64,000 nt of DNA from Microbacterium enclense (GCA_038182865.1 CP116226.1:1302001-1366000); one strand, 5' to 3'; numbered from the stretch's first letter, positions 17,510 to 26,277 are shown. A program made the numbers and translations. The notes: generated by a model not told the origin, from the sequence alone.

Positions 17510-17917
17510 TCACTCCGGCAGGAAGTACTCCCGCGCCAGCGGGGCGATCTCGATTCCGGATGCCGTCGAGGCGGTGACCCAGCGCAGCTCCGCGATCTCG
17601 GCATCCGGGGTCGGCTGCTGGGAGCCGATGTCGACGCGGAACACGTCGGCGACAACCTCGAAGCCGGGCTCGTTGGCGGCGACGGCGGCGAATTCGCCCA
17701 GCGGTTCGAGGGCGGCAGGGTCGACGTCGAGGTGGATCTCCTCGGCGAGCTCGCGGGCGAGGGTCTCGGCGGGCGTCTCCCCGGCTTCCGGCTTGCCGCC
17801 GGGCTGCATGAACGCGGTCGTCCCGGCCTTCCGCACGAGCAGGAGGCGCCCGTCGGCGTCGGTGATGACCGCCGCCGAGACGCGGATTCGGCGCGGGGTC
17901 GTGGCATCCGTCTTCAC
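17510..17917 (-). CDS. Nudix hydrolase
   Basis: 135 residues. The Nudix box reads GGKPEAGETPAETLARELAE followed by EI, with the conserved G, E, REL and EE positions; the usual Gly near the end of the box is missing. These enzymes cleave nucleoside diphosphates linked to another group. The protein begins with a beta strand SAAVITDADGRLLLVRK typical of MutT-like members. The GTG start lies six bases from a -10-like TAGCGT (minus strand, 17924-17929), so the transcript looks leaderless. The substrate is unknown. Confidence 0.88.
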   Translation of the reverse strand: MKTDATTPRRIRVSAAVITDADGRLLLVRKAGTTAFMQPGGKPEAGETPAETLARELAEEIHLDVDPAALEPLGEFAAVAANEPGFEVVADVFRVDIGSQQPTPDAEIAELRWVTASTASGIEIAPLAREYFLPE

Positions 17918-17969
17918 CCCCGCACGCTAACACCCGCGCCGGTTCCGCCCCGCGATCCTCACCGCGGAG

Positions 17970-18037
17970 AGCGTTGAGTGTCCAAGACACCCGGACGAGT
18001 GCCCCCATCCATCCGGGTGTCCTGGACACCCAACGCT
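17970..18037. repeat. Palindromic repeat, GAGTGTCCA-TGGACACTC family (copy C)
   Basis: Left arm 17970-17995 (AGCGTTGAGTGTCCAAGACA and on) pairs with 18012-18037 with two mismatches; the loop differs from copies A and B. It lies between the Nudix start and the 3' end of the ABC permease gene, both on the minus strand. Confidence 0.85.
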
Positions 18038-18081
18038 CCGCGGGCGGTGCCGCCCCCGAATCCCGGCACCGCCCGCCCGCG

Positions 18082-19413
18082 TCACACCGTGCCGCGGCGG
18101 ATCCCGGTCACGATCGGGCGCGTCGAGGCCAGGGCCGCCGCCACCAGCGCGAAGCCGGCGACGAACGTCAGCGCGATCGTGGCGACCGACAGCGGGGCGA
18201 CGAGCAGGCTCATCCCGACGATCGGGAACGACAGCACCCCACCCAGCGCGGCGCCGCCGATCGCGGCCCACCGCAGGGGCACCATGACGGTGAGACGGCG
18301 TGCACGGCGGAGTTCGGCATCCGGGATGCCGAGACGGTCGAGGCCCACGATCAGATCGCGCTCCTCGAGCACAGACGCCGCCTGCGTCACCCCCACCGCA
18401 CAGGCGAGCAACACGAAGGCGATGCCGAGAGTGAGGAGCACGCCCGTGCGGATGTCGGCCATGAGCGTTCCCTCGGTGCCTTCGGCCATGTCGGCGAGGG
18501 CGAGACCGCATCCGGCGACCACCGCGATGAACGACACGATCGCCATGCCCGACACGCGTCGCCACGAGGCTCCGGCGTGGGCGGCGAGTTCTCTGCCGGC
18601 GACGAGGTGCGCCGCGCTGTTCGCCCGCCGGGCCATGGCCCGCCCACGTGCGGCGACGATCGGCGCTCCCACGAGGTTCAGCAGCGCCATGCCGCCCGCG
18701 AAAACGCCGAGCAGCACGGCCAGAGCGATCGCCGGGCCCAAGAGCTCGCCGACGAGGCTGAAGTTCGCCACCACCAGAGCCACCCCGGCCAGCACGATGA
18801 CCCCGACGATCAAAGCGAGCCGACGCGACGGCGGGGCGTCACGGCGCGTGCGCACCCCGAGCGGTGTCACGGTCACCTTCCGCAGGCTCGCGGCCGCGCT
18901 CGCCGCGGCGATCGCGACCACGCCGGCCGCGACGCCCGCTCCGAGCAGGGGCTCGATCGCGACCGAGGCCATTCCCACCGGACCGCCGAAGAACGGCAGC
19001 AGACCGACCAGCGGCAGCAGGGCGACGTACAGGGCCACGCCGGCGACGGCTCCGACGGCGGCGACCAGCGTCGCCTCGAGCACGGTGAGCGACCAGATCT
19101 CGCGGCCGCTCGCGCCGAGAAGGCGGAGGGTCGCGAGTCGGTCGTTGCGGCGGCGGCTCGACAGCCGGGCGGCGGCGGCTCCCAGCGTCACGAGGGGCAC
19201 GGCGAGCAGCAGCAGGGCGAGGGAAGCCAGGATGCCGTAGAACCCGTCTTCGCTCTGGGCACGTGGGTCCACGAGGAACATGTGTGCTCCGCCGGCGACC
19301 ACGAGCAGCAGAGCCGTGGTCACGGCGAAGGCGACGGCGGGGAGCACGATCGCGGCGCGACCTTGCCGACTCGGCCGCGAGAGCAGCCGGGCCAGGGGGA
19401 GAACGGTGCTCAT
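18082..19413 (-). CDS. FtsX-type ABC transporter permease
   Basis: 443-residue membrane protein with about eight hydrophobic segments. It carries one FtsX domain (about residues 60-165, with RRRNDRLATLRLLGASGREI) and a second, degenerate one in the C-terminal half. Unlike the 965-residue permease at 3.4 kb it lacks large extracytoplasmic domains. The start overlaps the ATPase stop (ATGA). With the ATPase it forms a two-gene exporter; the family includes bacitracin- and lantibiotic-resistance systems, but the substrate is not deducible. Confidence 0.83.
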   Translation of the reverse strand: MSTVLPLARLLSRPSRQGRAAIVLPAVAFAVTTALLLVVAGGAHMFLVDPRAQSEDGFYGILASLALLLLAVPLVTLGAAAARLSSRRRNDRLATLRLLGASGREIWSLTVLEATLVAAVGAVAGVALYVALLPLVGLLPFFGGPVGMASVAIEPLLGAGVAAGVVAIAAASAAASLRKVTVTPLGVRTRRDAPPSRRLALIVGVIVLAGVALVVANFSLVGELLGPAIALAVLLGVFAGGMALLNLVGAPIVAARGRAMARRANSAAHLVAGRELAAHAGASWRRVSGMAIVSFIAVVAGCGLALADMAEGTEGTLMADIRTGVLLTLGIAFVLLACAVGVTQAASVLEERDLIVGLDRLGIPDAELRRARRLTVMVPLRWAAIGGAALGGVLSFPIVGMSLLVAPLSVATIALTFVAGFALVAAALASTRPIVTGIRRGTV

Positions 19414-20135
19414 CGCGTGACCCCCGGGGTGATGGTGGACGCGGCCGCGGTGTCGCCGATGATGTGGCCGTCGCGCAGACGCACGATGCGGGAGCACCTC
19501 CGGGCGACCTCCGCGTCGTGCGTGACCATGACGAGGGTCCGGCCCTGCCCGGTGGTCGCCTGGAGGAGCGCGTTGAGGACATCGGCGGAGGTGGCCGAGT
19601 CCAGAGCGCCGGTGGGCTCGTCGGCGAATACGACGGGTGCCCCGGTCACCTGTGCGCGGGCGATCGCGACGCGCTGGGCCTGTCCGCCGGACAGCTGACC
19701 GATGCGGCGGTTCTCCATGCCCGCGAGCCCGAGGGCAGCGAGCCACTGCGCGGCGTGGCGCTCGGCATCCGGGCGCCTCTTCCCGGTGAGCAGCAGCGGG
19801 AGCGCGGCGTTCTCGACGGCGGTCAGCTCGGGCAGCAGCAGGTGCTCCTGGAAGACGAAGCCGAGGAGTGTGCGGCGTACCCGCGCCCTCTCGCTCTCGC
19901 TGAGGCCGACGAGTTCGATGGGCTCGGCGCCCGGGGGCGACAACACGACGGAGCCCGAGTCGGGCGAGATCACGGCGGCGAGCGTGTGCAGCAGGGTGGT
20001 CTTGCCCGACCCCGACGCCCCCATGACGGCGACGGACTCGCCGCCGCGGATGGTCAGGGACACGTGGTCGAGGGCCGACAACTCGCCGTAGCGCTTGACG
20101 AGCCCGGTGGCGGTGAGGACAGGGGAGGAAGTCAT
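19410..20135 (-). CDS. ABC transporter ATP-binding protein (MacB/LolD type)
   Basis: 241 residues with Walker A GASGSGKTT, signature LSGGQAQR and DEPTGALDS after Walker B. It has an insert at about residues 60-75 (SPPGAEPIELVG) compared with the copy at 6.3 kb. The ATG is preceded on the minus strand by no strong Shine-Dalgarno sequence. The frame is open far upstream into ppsA sequence, but homology begins at this ATG. It energises the adjacent FtsX permease. Confidence 0.92.
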   Translation of the reverse strand: MTSSPVLTATGLVKRYGELSALDHVSLTIRGGESVAVMGASGSGKTTLLHTLAAVISPDSGSVVLSPPGAEPIELVGLSESERARVRRTLLGFVFQEHLLLPELTAVENAALPLLLTGKRRPDAERHAAQWLAALGLAGMENRRIGQLSGGQAQRVAIARAQVTGAPVVFADEPTGALDSATSADVLNALLQATTGQGRTLVMVTHDAEVARRCSRIVRLRDGHIIGDTAAASTITPGVTR

Positions 20136-20242
20136 GGTTCCATCCCAGCCCCGCGGTACCACGGGGTCATCCATCCGGGGAGGTATCCGCATCCGCCGCG
20201 GGTCTGATCCCGTCCCTCGCCCTCGGTCGTGCAGCGTCGAGC

Positions 20243-20290
20243 GTCCCAGACACGCCGTGACCGGTACCGGAGAGACGGCGTGTCTGGGAC
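20243..20290. terminator. Palindrome GTCCCAGACACGCCGT, likely ppsA terminator
   Basis: Perfect 16-bp arms at 20243-20258 and 20275-20290, with a 16-base loop that contains the small palindrome CCGGTACCGG. It lies just after the ppsA stop on the minus strand and before the ABC ATPase start, so a terminator role fits. The arm sequence (GTCC-AGACAC) resembles the dispersed repeat family at 11.0, 11.5, 18.0 and 55.1 kb. Confidence 0.65.
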
Positions 20291-20311
20291 ACGGAACGGG
20301 TAGCAGCCGCG

Positions 20312-22738
20312 CTACTCGCGGGGTCGGATCCCCAACTGCGCCTCGGTCAGCACTCGTCCCGCGGGCCGCTCGTTCGCGGCCAGGGCGAGCCACGTCTCGA
20401 CCACCGTGTCGGGGTTCAACGACAGCGAGTGGATGCCGCGCGCCACGAGCCACTCGGCGAAGTCGGGGTGGTCCGACGGCCCCTGCCCGCAGATTCCGAC
20501 GTACTTGCCCTGACGTCGACACGCGTCGATGGCCATGCCGAGCAGGTGCCGCACGGCCGGGTCGCGCTCGTCGAACGCGGATGCCATGAGCGCCGAGTCG
20601 CGATCGAGTCCGAGGGTCAGCTGGGTCATGTCGTTCGAGCCGATCGAGAAGCCGTCGAAGTGCTCGAGGAACTGTTCGGCGAGGATCGCGTTCGCGGGGA
20701 GCTCGCACATCATCACGACGCGCAGCCCGTTCTCGCCTCGCCGCAAGCCATTGGTCGCCAGGAGGTCGAGGACCGCCGCGGCTTCGCCCACGGTCCGCAC
20801 GAACGGCACCATGATCTGCACGTTCGTCAGGCCCATGTCGTCGCGCACGCGCCGCAGCGCCTCGCACTCCATGTCGAAGCAGGCGCGGAACTCGGGCGAG
20901 ACGTACCGGGCCGCCCCGCGGTAGCCGAGCATCGGGTTCTCCTCGTGCGGTTCGTAGAGCGGCCCGCCGATGAGGTTGGCGTACTCGTTCGACTTGAAGT
21001 CCGACAGGCGCACGATCACCGGCTCCGGGGCGAAGGCCGCGGCGATCATCGACACGCCCTCCGCCACGCGCTGGATGAAGTACTCCTCGGGCGACGGGTA
21101 GGCGGCGATGCGGCAGCGGATGTCGTCGGCGAGCTCCCCGTCGAGCGTGTCGAGGTCGAGCAGGGCGCGCGGATGGATGCCGATCTGCCGGTTGATGATG
21201 AACTCCAGCCGCGCAAGCCCGACGCCCGCGTTCGGCAGCCGCGAGAAGGCGAAGGCCTGGTCGGGGGTGCCCACGTTCATCATGATCTTGGCCGGGGGCT
21301 CCGGCATCCGGTCCAGCTCGGTCTGCTCTTCGACGAAGGGCAGGATGCCGCCGTACACGAGGCCGTCGTCGCCTTCGGCGCACGAGACGGTGACTTCTTG
21401 CCCGTCGGTGAGGGCGTGTGTGGCGACCCCGGTCCCGACGACGGCGGGGATGCCGAGCTCGCGGGCGATGATCGCGGCGTGGCACGTGCGGCCGCCGCGG
21501 TCGGTGACGATCGCCGAGGCGCGCTTCATGATCGGCTCCCAGTCGGGGTCGGTCATGTCGGCCACGAGCACGTCGCCGTGCGCGAAGTCGGCCATCTGGT
21601 CGATCGAGGTGAGCACGCGCACGCGGCCCGCGCCGATCCGCTGACCGATCGCGCGTCCCTCGAGCAGCACGGGGCCGCGTTCGGCGAGCACGAATCGGCG
21701 CAGCACATTCGCCGACTGCCGCGACACGACCGTCTCGGGCCGCGCCTGCAGCACGTAGAGCTTCCCGTCGACGCCGTCCTTGCCCCACTCGATGTCCATC
21801 GGCCGGCCGTAGTGCTCCTCGATGACGAGGGCGATGCGGCCGAGCTCCTCGACCTCCGCGTCGGTGAGCGAGAAGCGGGCCCGGTCGGCGGCATCCACTT
21901 CCACGAACGCGGTGCTGCCGTCGACGTGGATGCCGTCGGTGTAGCGCATCGCGATGGCCTTCTCGCCCACGGAGCGCTTGAGGATCGCGGGGCGACCCGC
22001 GCGCAGGGAGGGCTTGTAGACGTAGAACTCGTCGGGGTTCACGGCTCCCTGTACCACCGCCTCGCCGAGACCGTAGGAGCTGGTCACGAACACGGCGTCC
22101 TCGAAGCCCGACTCGGTATCGAGGGTGAACATGACGCCCGAGGCGCCGACGTCGGAGCGCACCATGCGCTGAACCCCGGCCGAGAGGGCGACCTCGTGGT
22201 GGTCGAAGCCGTGGTGCGCGCGGTACGCGATCGCGCGGTCGTTGTAGAGCGACGCGAACACGCGCCGGATCGCCTGGAGGATGTTCTCGATCCCACCGAT
22301 GTTCAGGAACGTCTCCTGCTGGCCCGCGAACGAGGCATCCGGGAGGTCTTCGGCGGTGGCGCTGGAGCGGACGGCCCAGGTCACGGCATCCGGATCCTGC
22401 TCGTTCGCCACGAGCTCCGCGTAGGCGGTGCGGATGTCGGCCTCGAGGTCGGCGGGGAAGGGCTGCTCCTCGATCCACACGCGCACCAGGGCGCCGAGCT
22501 GGCTGAGGGCCGCGACGTCGTCGACGTCGATGCCCTCGACCGCCGCGCGGATGCGCTCGTCGAGTCCCGCCTCGGCGAGGAAGCGCCCGAACGCCTCGGA
22601 GGTGGTGGCGAAACCGGGCGGGACGCGGACATCAGCGGATGCCAGGTGCGACACCATCTCGCCGAGGGAGGCGTTCTTTCCGCCGACCTGGGCGAGGTCC
22701 GTCATGCCGATCTCGTGGAAATGCAGGATGTTGGTCAC
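20312..22738 (-). CDS. ppsA: Phosphoenolpyruvate synthase
   Basis: 808 residues, normal length for PpsA. An ATP-grasp nucleotide domain comes first (GGKNASLGEM near the N-terminus). The swivelling phosphohistidine domain has GGRTCHAAIIAREL with the catalytic His, and the C-terminal TIM barrel has SNDMTQLTLGLDRDS and the late GICGQGPSDHP element. It makes PEP from pyruvate and ATP for gluconeogenesis. The GTG start overlaps the TGA of the regulatory protein gene (GTGA). A palindrome at 20243-20290 probably terminates the transcript. Confidence 0.96.
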   Translation of the reverse strand: MTNILHFHEIGMTDLAQVGGKNASLGEMVSHLASADVRVPPGFATTSEAFGRFLAEAGLDERIRAAVEGIDVDDVAALSQLGALVRVWIEEQPFPADLEADIRTAYAELVANEQDPDAVTWAVRSSATAEDLPDASFAGQQETFLNIGGIENILQAIRRVFASLYNDRAIAYRAHHGFDHHEVALSAGVQRMVRSDVGASGVMFTLDTESGFEDAVFVTSSYGLGEAVVQGAVNPDEFYVYKPSLRAGRPAILKRSVGEKAIAMRYTDGIHVDGSTAFVEVDAADRARFSLTDAEVEELGRIALVIEEHYGRPMDIEWGKDGVDGKLYVLQARPETVVSRQSANVLRRFVLAERGPVLLEGRAIGQRIGAGRVRVLTSIDQMADFAHGDVLVADMTDPDWEPIMKRASAIVTDRGGRTCHAAIIARELGIPAVVGTGVATHALTDGQEVTVSCAEGDDGLVYGGILPFVEEQTELDRMPEPPAKIMMNVGTPDQAFAFSRLPNAGVGLARLEFIINRQIGIHPRALLDLDTLDGELADDIRCRIAAYPSPEEYFIQRVAEGVSMIAAAFAPEPVIVRLSDFKSNEYANLIGGPLYEPHEENPMLGYRGAARYVSPEFRACFDMECEALRRVRDDMGLTNVQIMVPFVRTVGEAAAVLDLLATNGLRRGENGLRVVMMCELPANAILAEQFLEHFDGFSIGSNDMTQLTLGLDRDSALMASAFDERDPAVRHLLGMAIDACRRQGKYVGICGQGPSDHPDFAEWLVARGIHSLSLNPDTVVETWLALAANERPAGRVLTEAQLGIRPRE

Positions 22739-23577
22739 AGGGTGGGCCTTTCGTGGGGGCGATCGCGCAGCTTCATCGACTGCAGGATCACGGCGGACAT
22801 CTCCTCGACGCTCCGGGTCGCGGAGCTGAGGAACGGAATGCGGTTGCGGCGGTAGAGGTCTTCGGCCCGACGGATCTCGAGGGTGCACTGGGCGAGGCTG
22901 GCGTACGTCGACTGCGGGCGCCGTTCGTGGCGCACCTGGCTGAGCCGGAGGGCCGTGGTCGTCAGACCGAAGCAGCGCTCGGCATGGGGCGCGACGATGC
23001 GCGGCAGCCCGTCGGCGGGGAAGTCGTCGTCGGTGAGGGGGTAGTTCGCCACGAGCAGGCCGTAGTGAAGGGCGAGGTACATCGTCGTCGGGGTCTTCCC
23101 GCACCGGGACGGCGCGACGATGATGACGTCGGCGGTGTCGAGCGCACGGCCGCTCTGGCCGTCGTCGTGCTCGATCGCGAACTCGACCGCGCGCATGCGG
23201 GCGAAGTACCTCTCGAGATCGCCGAGCCCGTGGTACTGGCCGGAGCGCTGCTCCGCGGGGGTGTCGAGCGCTTCCTCGAGCTCGGTGAGGTGACCGGCGA
23301 GCAGGTCGATGACCACCGCCGCGGAACCGGCGATCTGAGCCCGGATGCCGGCATCCTTCACCGTCGCGAAGACGATCGGTGCTGCGTCCGGCGTCGTCGC
23401 GCTCTGCAGCGCCGCGGTCACTCGCGACACCGGCGTGACGGTCCCGACGAAGGGGATCGTGTGCCGGTCGAAGTGCGCGCCCGGGAAGTTCGCGAGCAGG
23501 GCGCTGCCGAGGGTCTCGGCGGTGATCCCCGTGCTGTCCGACACGAAGAACACCGCGCGCGTCGCGGCGCTCAGCAC
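22735..23577 (-). CDS. ppsR: PEP synthase regulatory protein (bifunctional kinase/phosphorylase)
   Basis: 280 residues of the DUF299 family, with VFFVSDSTGITAETLG at the N-terminus and the nucleotide-binding loop VAPSRCGKTPTTMYLA at about residue 155. Members phosphorylate a Thr beside the catalytic His of PEP synthase with ADP and remove the phosphate with inorganic phosphate, switching the enzyme off and on. Co-transcription with ppsA and the GTGA overlap strongly support that partner. The start is GTG; the 23578-23658 stretch upstream should hold the operon promoter, though no clear hexamers were seen. Confidence 0.94.
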   Translation of the reverse strand: MLSAATRAVFFVSDSTGITAETLGSALLANFPGAHFDRHTIPFVGTVTPVSRVTAALQSATTPDAAPIVFATVKDAGIRAQIAGSAAVVIDLLAGHLTELEEALDTPAEQRSGQYHGLGDLERYFARMRAVEFAIEHDDGQSGRALDTADVIIVAPSRCGKTPTTMYLALHYGLLVANYPLTDDDFPADGLPRIVAPHAERCFGLTTTALRLSQVRHERRPQSTYASLAQCTLEIRRAEDLYRRNRIPFLSSATRSVEEMSAVILQSMKLRDRPHERPTL

Positions 23578-23658
23578 GGTGTCCGCGGCGTCATGGGGTG
23601 GGCCATGCGACGACGCTAGGGAGGTTCGCGCGGAGTTTCCGCGAGCTGCGCGGATAAG

Positions 23659-23678
23659 AAGCGGCTTTCTTGCCGCTT
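23659..23678. terminator. Hairpin AAGCGGC-GCCGCTT
   Basis: A perfect 7-bp stem with a 6-base loop. On the minus strand it follows the small-gene cluster and is trailed by CTTATCC, so it can end that transcript. GGATAAG is repeated directly on each side of it (23652 and 23679 regions). Confidence 0.5.
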
Positions 23679-23694
23679 GGATAAGTGACTGGAG

Positions 23695-23849
23695 CTAGGA
23701 CGCGGGTTCGTCCGTCTGGACCGCGGGCAGACCGTTCGGGATGAGCGTCACGAGGTGCGCGGAGACGTCGCCGACCTGAACCTCGTAGGCGCCGGGTCGG
23801 AGATCGGTGGCGACGCCGGCGAGTTGTCGAAGGTGATGTCCGCCGGCAT
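23695..23849 (-). pseudogene. Small gene apparently frameshifted by one base
   Basis: The ATG (TGATG overlap with the upstream gene) opens MPADITFDNS and this frame then runs into unlikely Pro/Arg-rich sequence and a stop. Shifting by one base after about codon 9 gives a sensible continuation, AGVATDLRPGAYEVQVGDVS... to ...PAVQTDEPAS and TAG at 23695-23697. One missing C in AACTCGCC would explain it and would restore a 51-residue protein. This may be a true mutation or a sequence error. Function unknown. Confidence 0.5.
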
Positions 23850-24097
23850 CAGCGACTCCCGCCCAGGATGCCGGTGATCTCGGCCTCGATCGCGTGTGCG
23901 CGCGCGGCGATCGCGGGCCTGTCCTGGTGCACGGCGGGCGCGAGCCGCGTGAGGACGCCCCGCAGGCGCATCAGGATCTCCGTACCGGTCGACCCGCCCG
24001 CGATCGCGTCGTCGATCTCACGGGACCAGTTGTGGTGCGCGGCGGCGTCGAGCTCATCGCGCAGGGCTCGCGCTGCCGTGAGGACGTCGTATGCCAT
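23849..24097 (-). CDS. Small hypothetical protein of the Rhs-locus tail
   Basis: 82 residues starting MAYDVLTAARALRDELD. It is predicted mostly helical, acidic and soluble, with no signal or membrane segment. AGGAGG six bases before the ATG is a strong ribosome-binding site and sets the start. The TGA shares a base with the ATG of the frameshifted gene that follows. It belongs to the run of minus-strand small genes downstream of the Rhs toxin gene; an immunity or chaperone-like role is possible but unsupported by any motif. Confidence 0.65.
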   Translation of the reverse strand: MAYDVLTAARALRDELDAAAHHNWSREIDDAIAGGSTGTEILMRLRGVLTRLAPAVHQDRPAIAARAHAIEAEITGILGGSR

Positions 24098-24159
24098 GAG
24101 AGGACCTCCTGCTGGTGTGACGGAGCGAGGAGGGTTCGAAAGCCTACCGACTCGGTCAT

Positions 24160-24486
24160 TCATAAATGGATCATCCGAAGCGTCCCCGATGTGTAGGTCT
24201 GCTCCCGCCTGTCGGATGAACCGCAGGGCCGCCACGACCAGAGCAGCTTCGAGAACCCGGAGATCTTCAGAGCGGCACCGTCGAGAGACGTGTCCACGTC
24301 GCCGGTGAGGAGAATCCTCATGTCGCCATCAAACGAGATGCACAATTCCTCGCCGTCAAGGATCACCCCTTCGAGCGTCGACATGTTGTCGTAGGGTCGC
24401 CCGAACCACCCATCGGGCAGGACGAGACCCACATAAGCCGAACCCTCGAAGTGCGAGCGGATGACTGCTGCGACGCCGGGTGTCAT
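24160..24486 (-). CDS. Hypothetical protein, candidate immunity-type
   Basis: 108 residues starting MTPGVAAVIRSHFEG. It has alternating beta pattern with conserved-looking aromatic pairs (GWFGRPYDN, WSWRPCG). The ATG overlaps the stop of the upstream gene (ATGA), with GGAGGAG upstream. No family recognised. The neighbourhood is a polymorphic-toxin locus, where small soluble proteins of this size are often immunity proteins; that is inference. Confidence 0.62.
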   Translation of the reverse strand: MTPGVAAVIRSHFEGSAYVGLVLPDGWFGRPYDNMSTLEGVILDGEELCISFDGDMRILLTGDVDTSLDGAALKISGFSKLLWSWRPCGSSDRREQTYTSGTLRMIHL

Positions 24487-24908
24487 GAACTCACTCCTCC
24501 TCCCCGCATCGTGTGGCTCCGGGCGTCCTCGGCGGACGGGTAGACCTCGCCCCAAGCGATCACCTCGGGGACCTCACGCAGTGTGGCCCCCGGGTCGGAC
24601 GCGATACAGATGGAAACGAAGACGGGGTAGTCGTCGAGCTGCCAGAGGTCGTCACCTTCGAAGCGGTTGAAGAGAACGAGCTCGCTCAGGCCCTGGGGGA
24701 ATCCGAGGTCCTGCCCACGGGCCGCAGGTGAGACCGTGACGCGGAGGCCGTGTCGTCCGGTGGAGAGCGCGACTCTGCTCGCCAGGTCGCACCTGAAGAG
24801 GCCCGAGAAGCGGGCGCTCTCCAGGGACGACAGGAAGAACGGGTGGGGCGGGACGCCGGGTGCGGGCTCCTCGGCGGGTCCGTCAGATGAGGCGAGTGAG
24901 CGAGTCAT
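24483..24908 (-). CDS. Hypothetical protein, candidate immunity-type
   Basis: 141 residues. The start MTRSLASSDGPAEE was chosen because GAGAGGA lies six bases upstream; it overlaps the previous gene by 26 bases. After a Pro-rich start comes a globular region with FFLSSLESARFSGLF and repeated aromatic and acidic positions. No transmembrane segment. It forms a tightly overlapping set with its neighbours on both sides. No family was recognised. Confidence 0.62.
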   Translation of the reverse strand: MTRSLASSDGPAEEPAPGVPPHPFFLSSLESARFSGLFRCDLASRVALSTGRHGLRVTVSPAARGQDLGFPQGLSELVLFNRFEGDDLWQLDDYPVFVSICIASDPGATLREVPEVIAWGEVYPSAEDARSHTMRGGGVSS

Positions 24909-25182
24909 AGACGTCCTCTCGGAGCTCGTCGATCTTTCGGTTGTTCTCAATGTCGGGGACGTTGCCATCCATCACGACGAGGTCGGTGAACGAGTTCATG
25001 CCTCCGAAGATTGCCCGAACGCGGGCGGCTGCTTCGCCAACCTCGTCCGGGGTGCCGGCCTGAAGAAGGTCGCCGATCACGCCGTCGAAGAACGTCGCGT
25101 ATCGATCTTCATCAACGGTTCTCAGCACCTCGGCGAGTGCCGACAAATGTCCGACGGCACGGTCGACGAGTCCCGTCGTCAT
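24883..25182 (-). CDS. Paralogue 1 of the GGMN family, candidate immunity protein
   Basis: 99 residues, helical, acidic. It shares roughly half its residues with the protein encoded at 26336-26638, including LAEVL, the motif FGGMNSFTDLVVM-GN-PD, and NR-ID-LR-VY at the end. The second copy follows the Rhs toxin gene directly. Two related copies in one toxin locus fit immunity to successive toxin tips, one of them now an orphan. The family is not known to me by function. Confidence 0.7.
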   Translation of the reverse strand: MTTGLVDRAVGHLSALAEVLRTVDEDRYATFFDGVIGDLLQAGTPDEVGEAAARVRAIFGGMNSFTDLVVMDGNVPDIENNRKIDELREDVYDSLTRLI

Positions 25183-25192
25183 CGCGTGCTCC

Positions 25193-25780
25193 TCATCGCT
25201 CTTGCAGGGGGCGGGCGGCGTCGGGGATCGGGAGGTCGGGGCGGTACTCCCGGAAGTACTCGATGAGCTGCGGGTAGCCGAGCATGATGCCGGTGGCGGA
25301 GAACCGGGTCTTCGAGCCGGTCTTGCCCAGGATGCCGCCGTAGTTGCTCGTGATGTGAGGGGCGAGACCGGTGATCTCCGCGAGCGGGATCTCCCGGGGC
25401 GCGGCGATCATCGGGAAGGACCAGATGGTGTCAGGGGTGACCTCGAGCCGCAGTCGGTGCATTCCCTTGGCGAGGAGGACGAACAGGATGCCACCGACGA
25501 TCATCGCGGTACCGGCGATTCCCATTGCGGGCGACGACGGGGGACGGGTAGCGGCGACCAACGCGATGATCGCTCCCAGGACGATGACGGTGATGCCGAC
25601 AGTGCGGATGAGCACTCGTTGCCCGCGTCGTGTGGAGACGACGAAAAGAACGTTGCCCTTGGTGGCCTTGTAGGTGGCGGTCGCCGGTGAGCGGCGGACG
25701 CCCCCGGACACCGCGAGTGTGATGACGACCATCGCCGCGACGGCGATTCCGACGCTCACGGCGGTGGTGGCGAAGTTCAC
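25193..25780 (-). CDS. Two-helix-pair membrane protein with C-terminal PH-like domain
   Basis: 195 residues. A hydrophobic N-terminal segment (about 5-27), a basic loop, then two more segments (about 60-78 and 88-106), followed by a soluble beta-rich part with LRLEVTPDTIWSFPMI and IPLAEITGL, which resembles bacterial PH-like domains. GTG start with GAGGAG seven bases upstream. It lies between two candidate immunity genes, so it may protect against a membrane-acting toxin or be unrelated; no direct evidence. Confidence 0.6.
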   Translation of the reverse strand: MNFATTAVSVGIAVAAMVVITLAVSGGVRRSPATATYKATKGNVLFVVSTRRGQRVLIRTVGITVIVLGAIIALVAATRPPSSPAMGIAGTAMIVGGILFVLLAKGMHRLRLEVTPDTIWSFPMIAAPREIPLAEITGLAPHITSNYGGILGKTGSKTRFSATGIMLGYPQLIEYFREYRPDLPIPDAARPLQER

Positions 25781-25863
25781 TGTTCAACTCCTCATTCTGC
25801 GGTTTGTCGAGTTGCCTCGAGGCCCGGGAAGCTGACTGGGCTTCTCTTTCGCTCCAGCGCCGT

Positions 25864-26277
25864 TCAGCCGAACATCTCTTCGCTGCGTTTGTGCTTGATG
25901 TCCTTCAATGCTTTCTCGGTGTGTGGCCACTCGGCCGGGCTGACACGCTTCTCGACGTCCGCGAGTCGCGTTCGAATGAATTCTGCATAGCCGGGATCCA
26001 TGAGCCCCGACTCCTCGCGATCGCCCGTGAAGAGGCGCCGGATGAGATCGATTGAGTACCAGTCATTTTCGCGGCGCGAAGTTCCCGGACGAAGGTCGAG
26101 GAAGAGCTGCCCCCGGTCCGTGAAGAAGCGGAAATGGAGACTGTCCGACGCGAACTCGACGAGGGAGTCGCCCCCGTTGACCGTCGACTCTTCCGCATGC
26201 GTCACGTCATATACCTCGTTGTCCAGGAGAAACGGCAGGTATCTGTGAATGAAGGAGGTGATCTGATCCACGTACAT
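25864..26277 (-). CDS. Hypothetical protein, candidate immunity-type
   Basis: 137 residues, strongly charged, with base composition clearly lower in G+C than the core genes around it. It starts MYVDQITSFIHRYLPFLL. The central part FRFFTDRGQLFLDLRPG looks like a beta sheet. No membrane segment or known motif. It is separated by about 60 bases from the GGMN paralogue that directly follows the Rhs gene. Lower G+C suggests recent transfer together with a toxin tip. Confidence 0.65.
   Translation of the reverse strand: MYVDQITSFIHRYLPFLLDNEVYDVTHAEESTVNGGDSLVEFASDSLHFRFFTDRGQLFLDLRPGTSRRENDWYSIDLIRRLFTGDREESGLMDPGYAEFIRTRLADVEKRVSPAEWPHTEKALKDIKHKRSEEMFG

Noticed and set aside
19410..23104. Upstream extensions of the ABC ATPase and ppsA frames (to 22478 and 23104)
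   Set aside because: The extra residues are Arg/Pro-rich antisense- or offset-type translation of ppsA and ppsR; homology begins at the GTG/ATG starts given.
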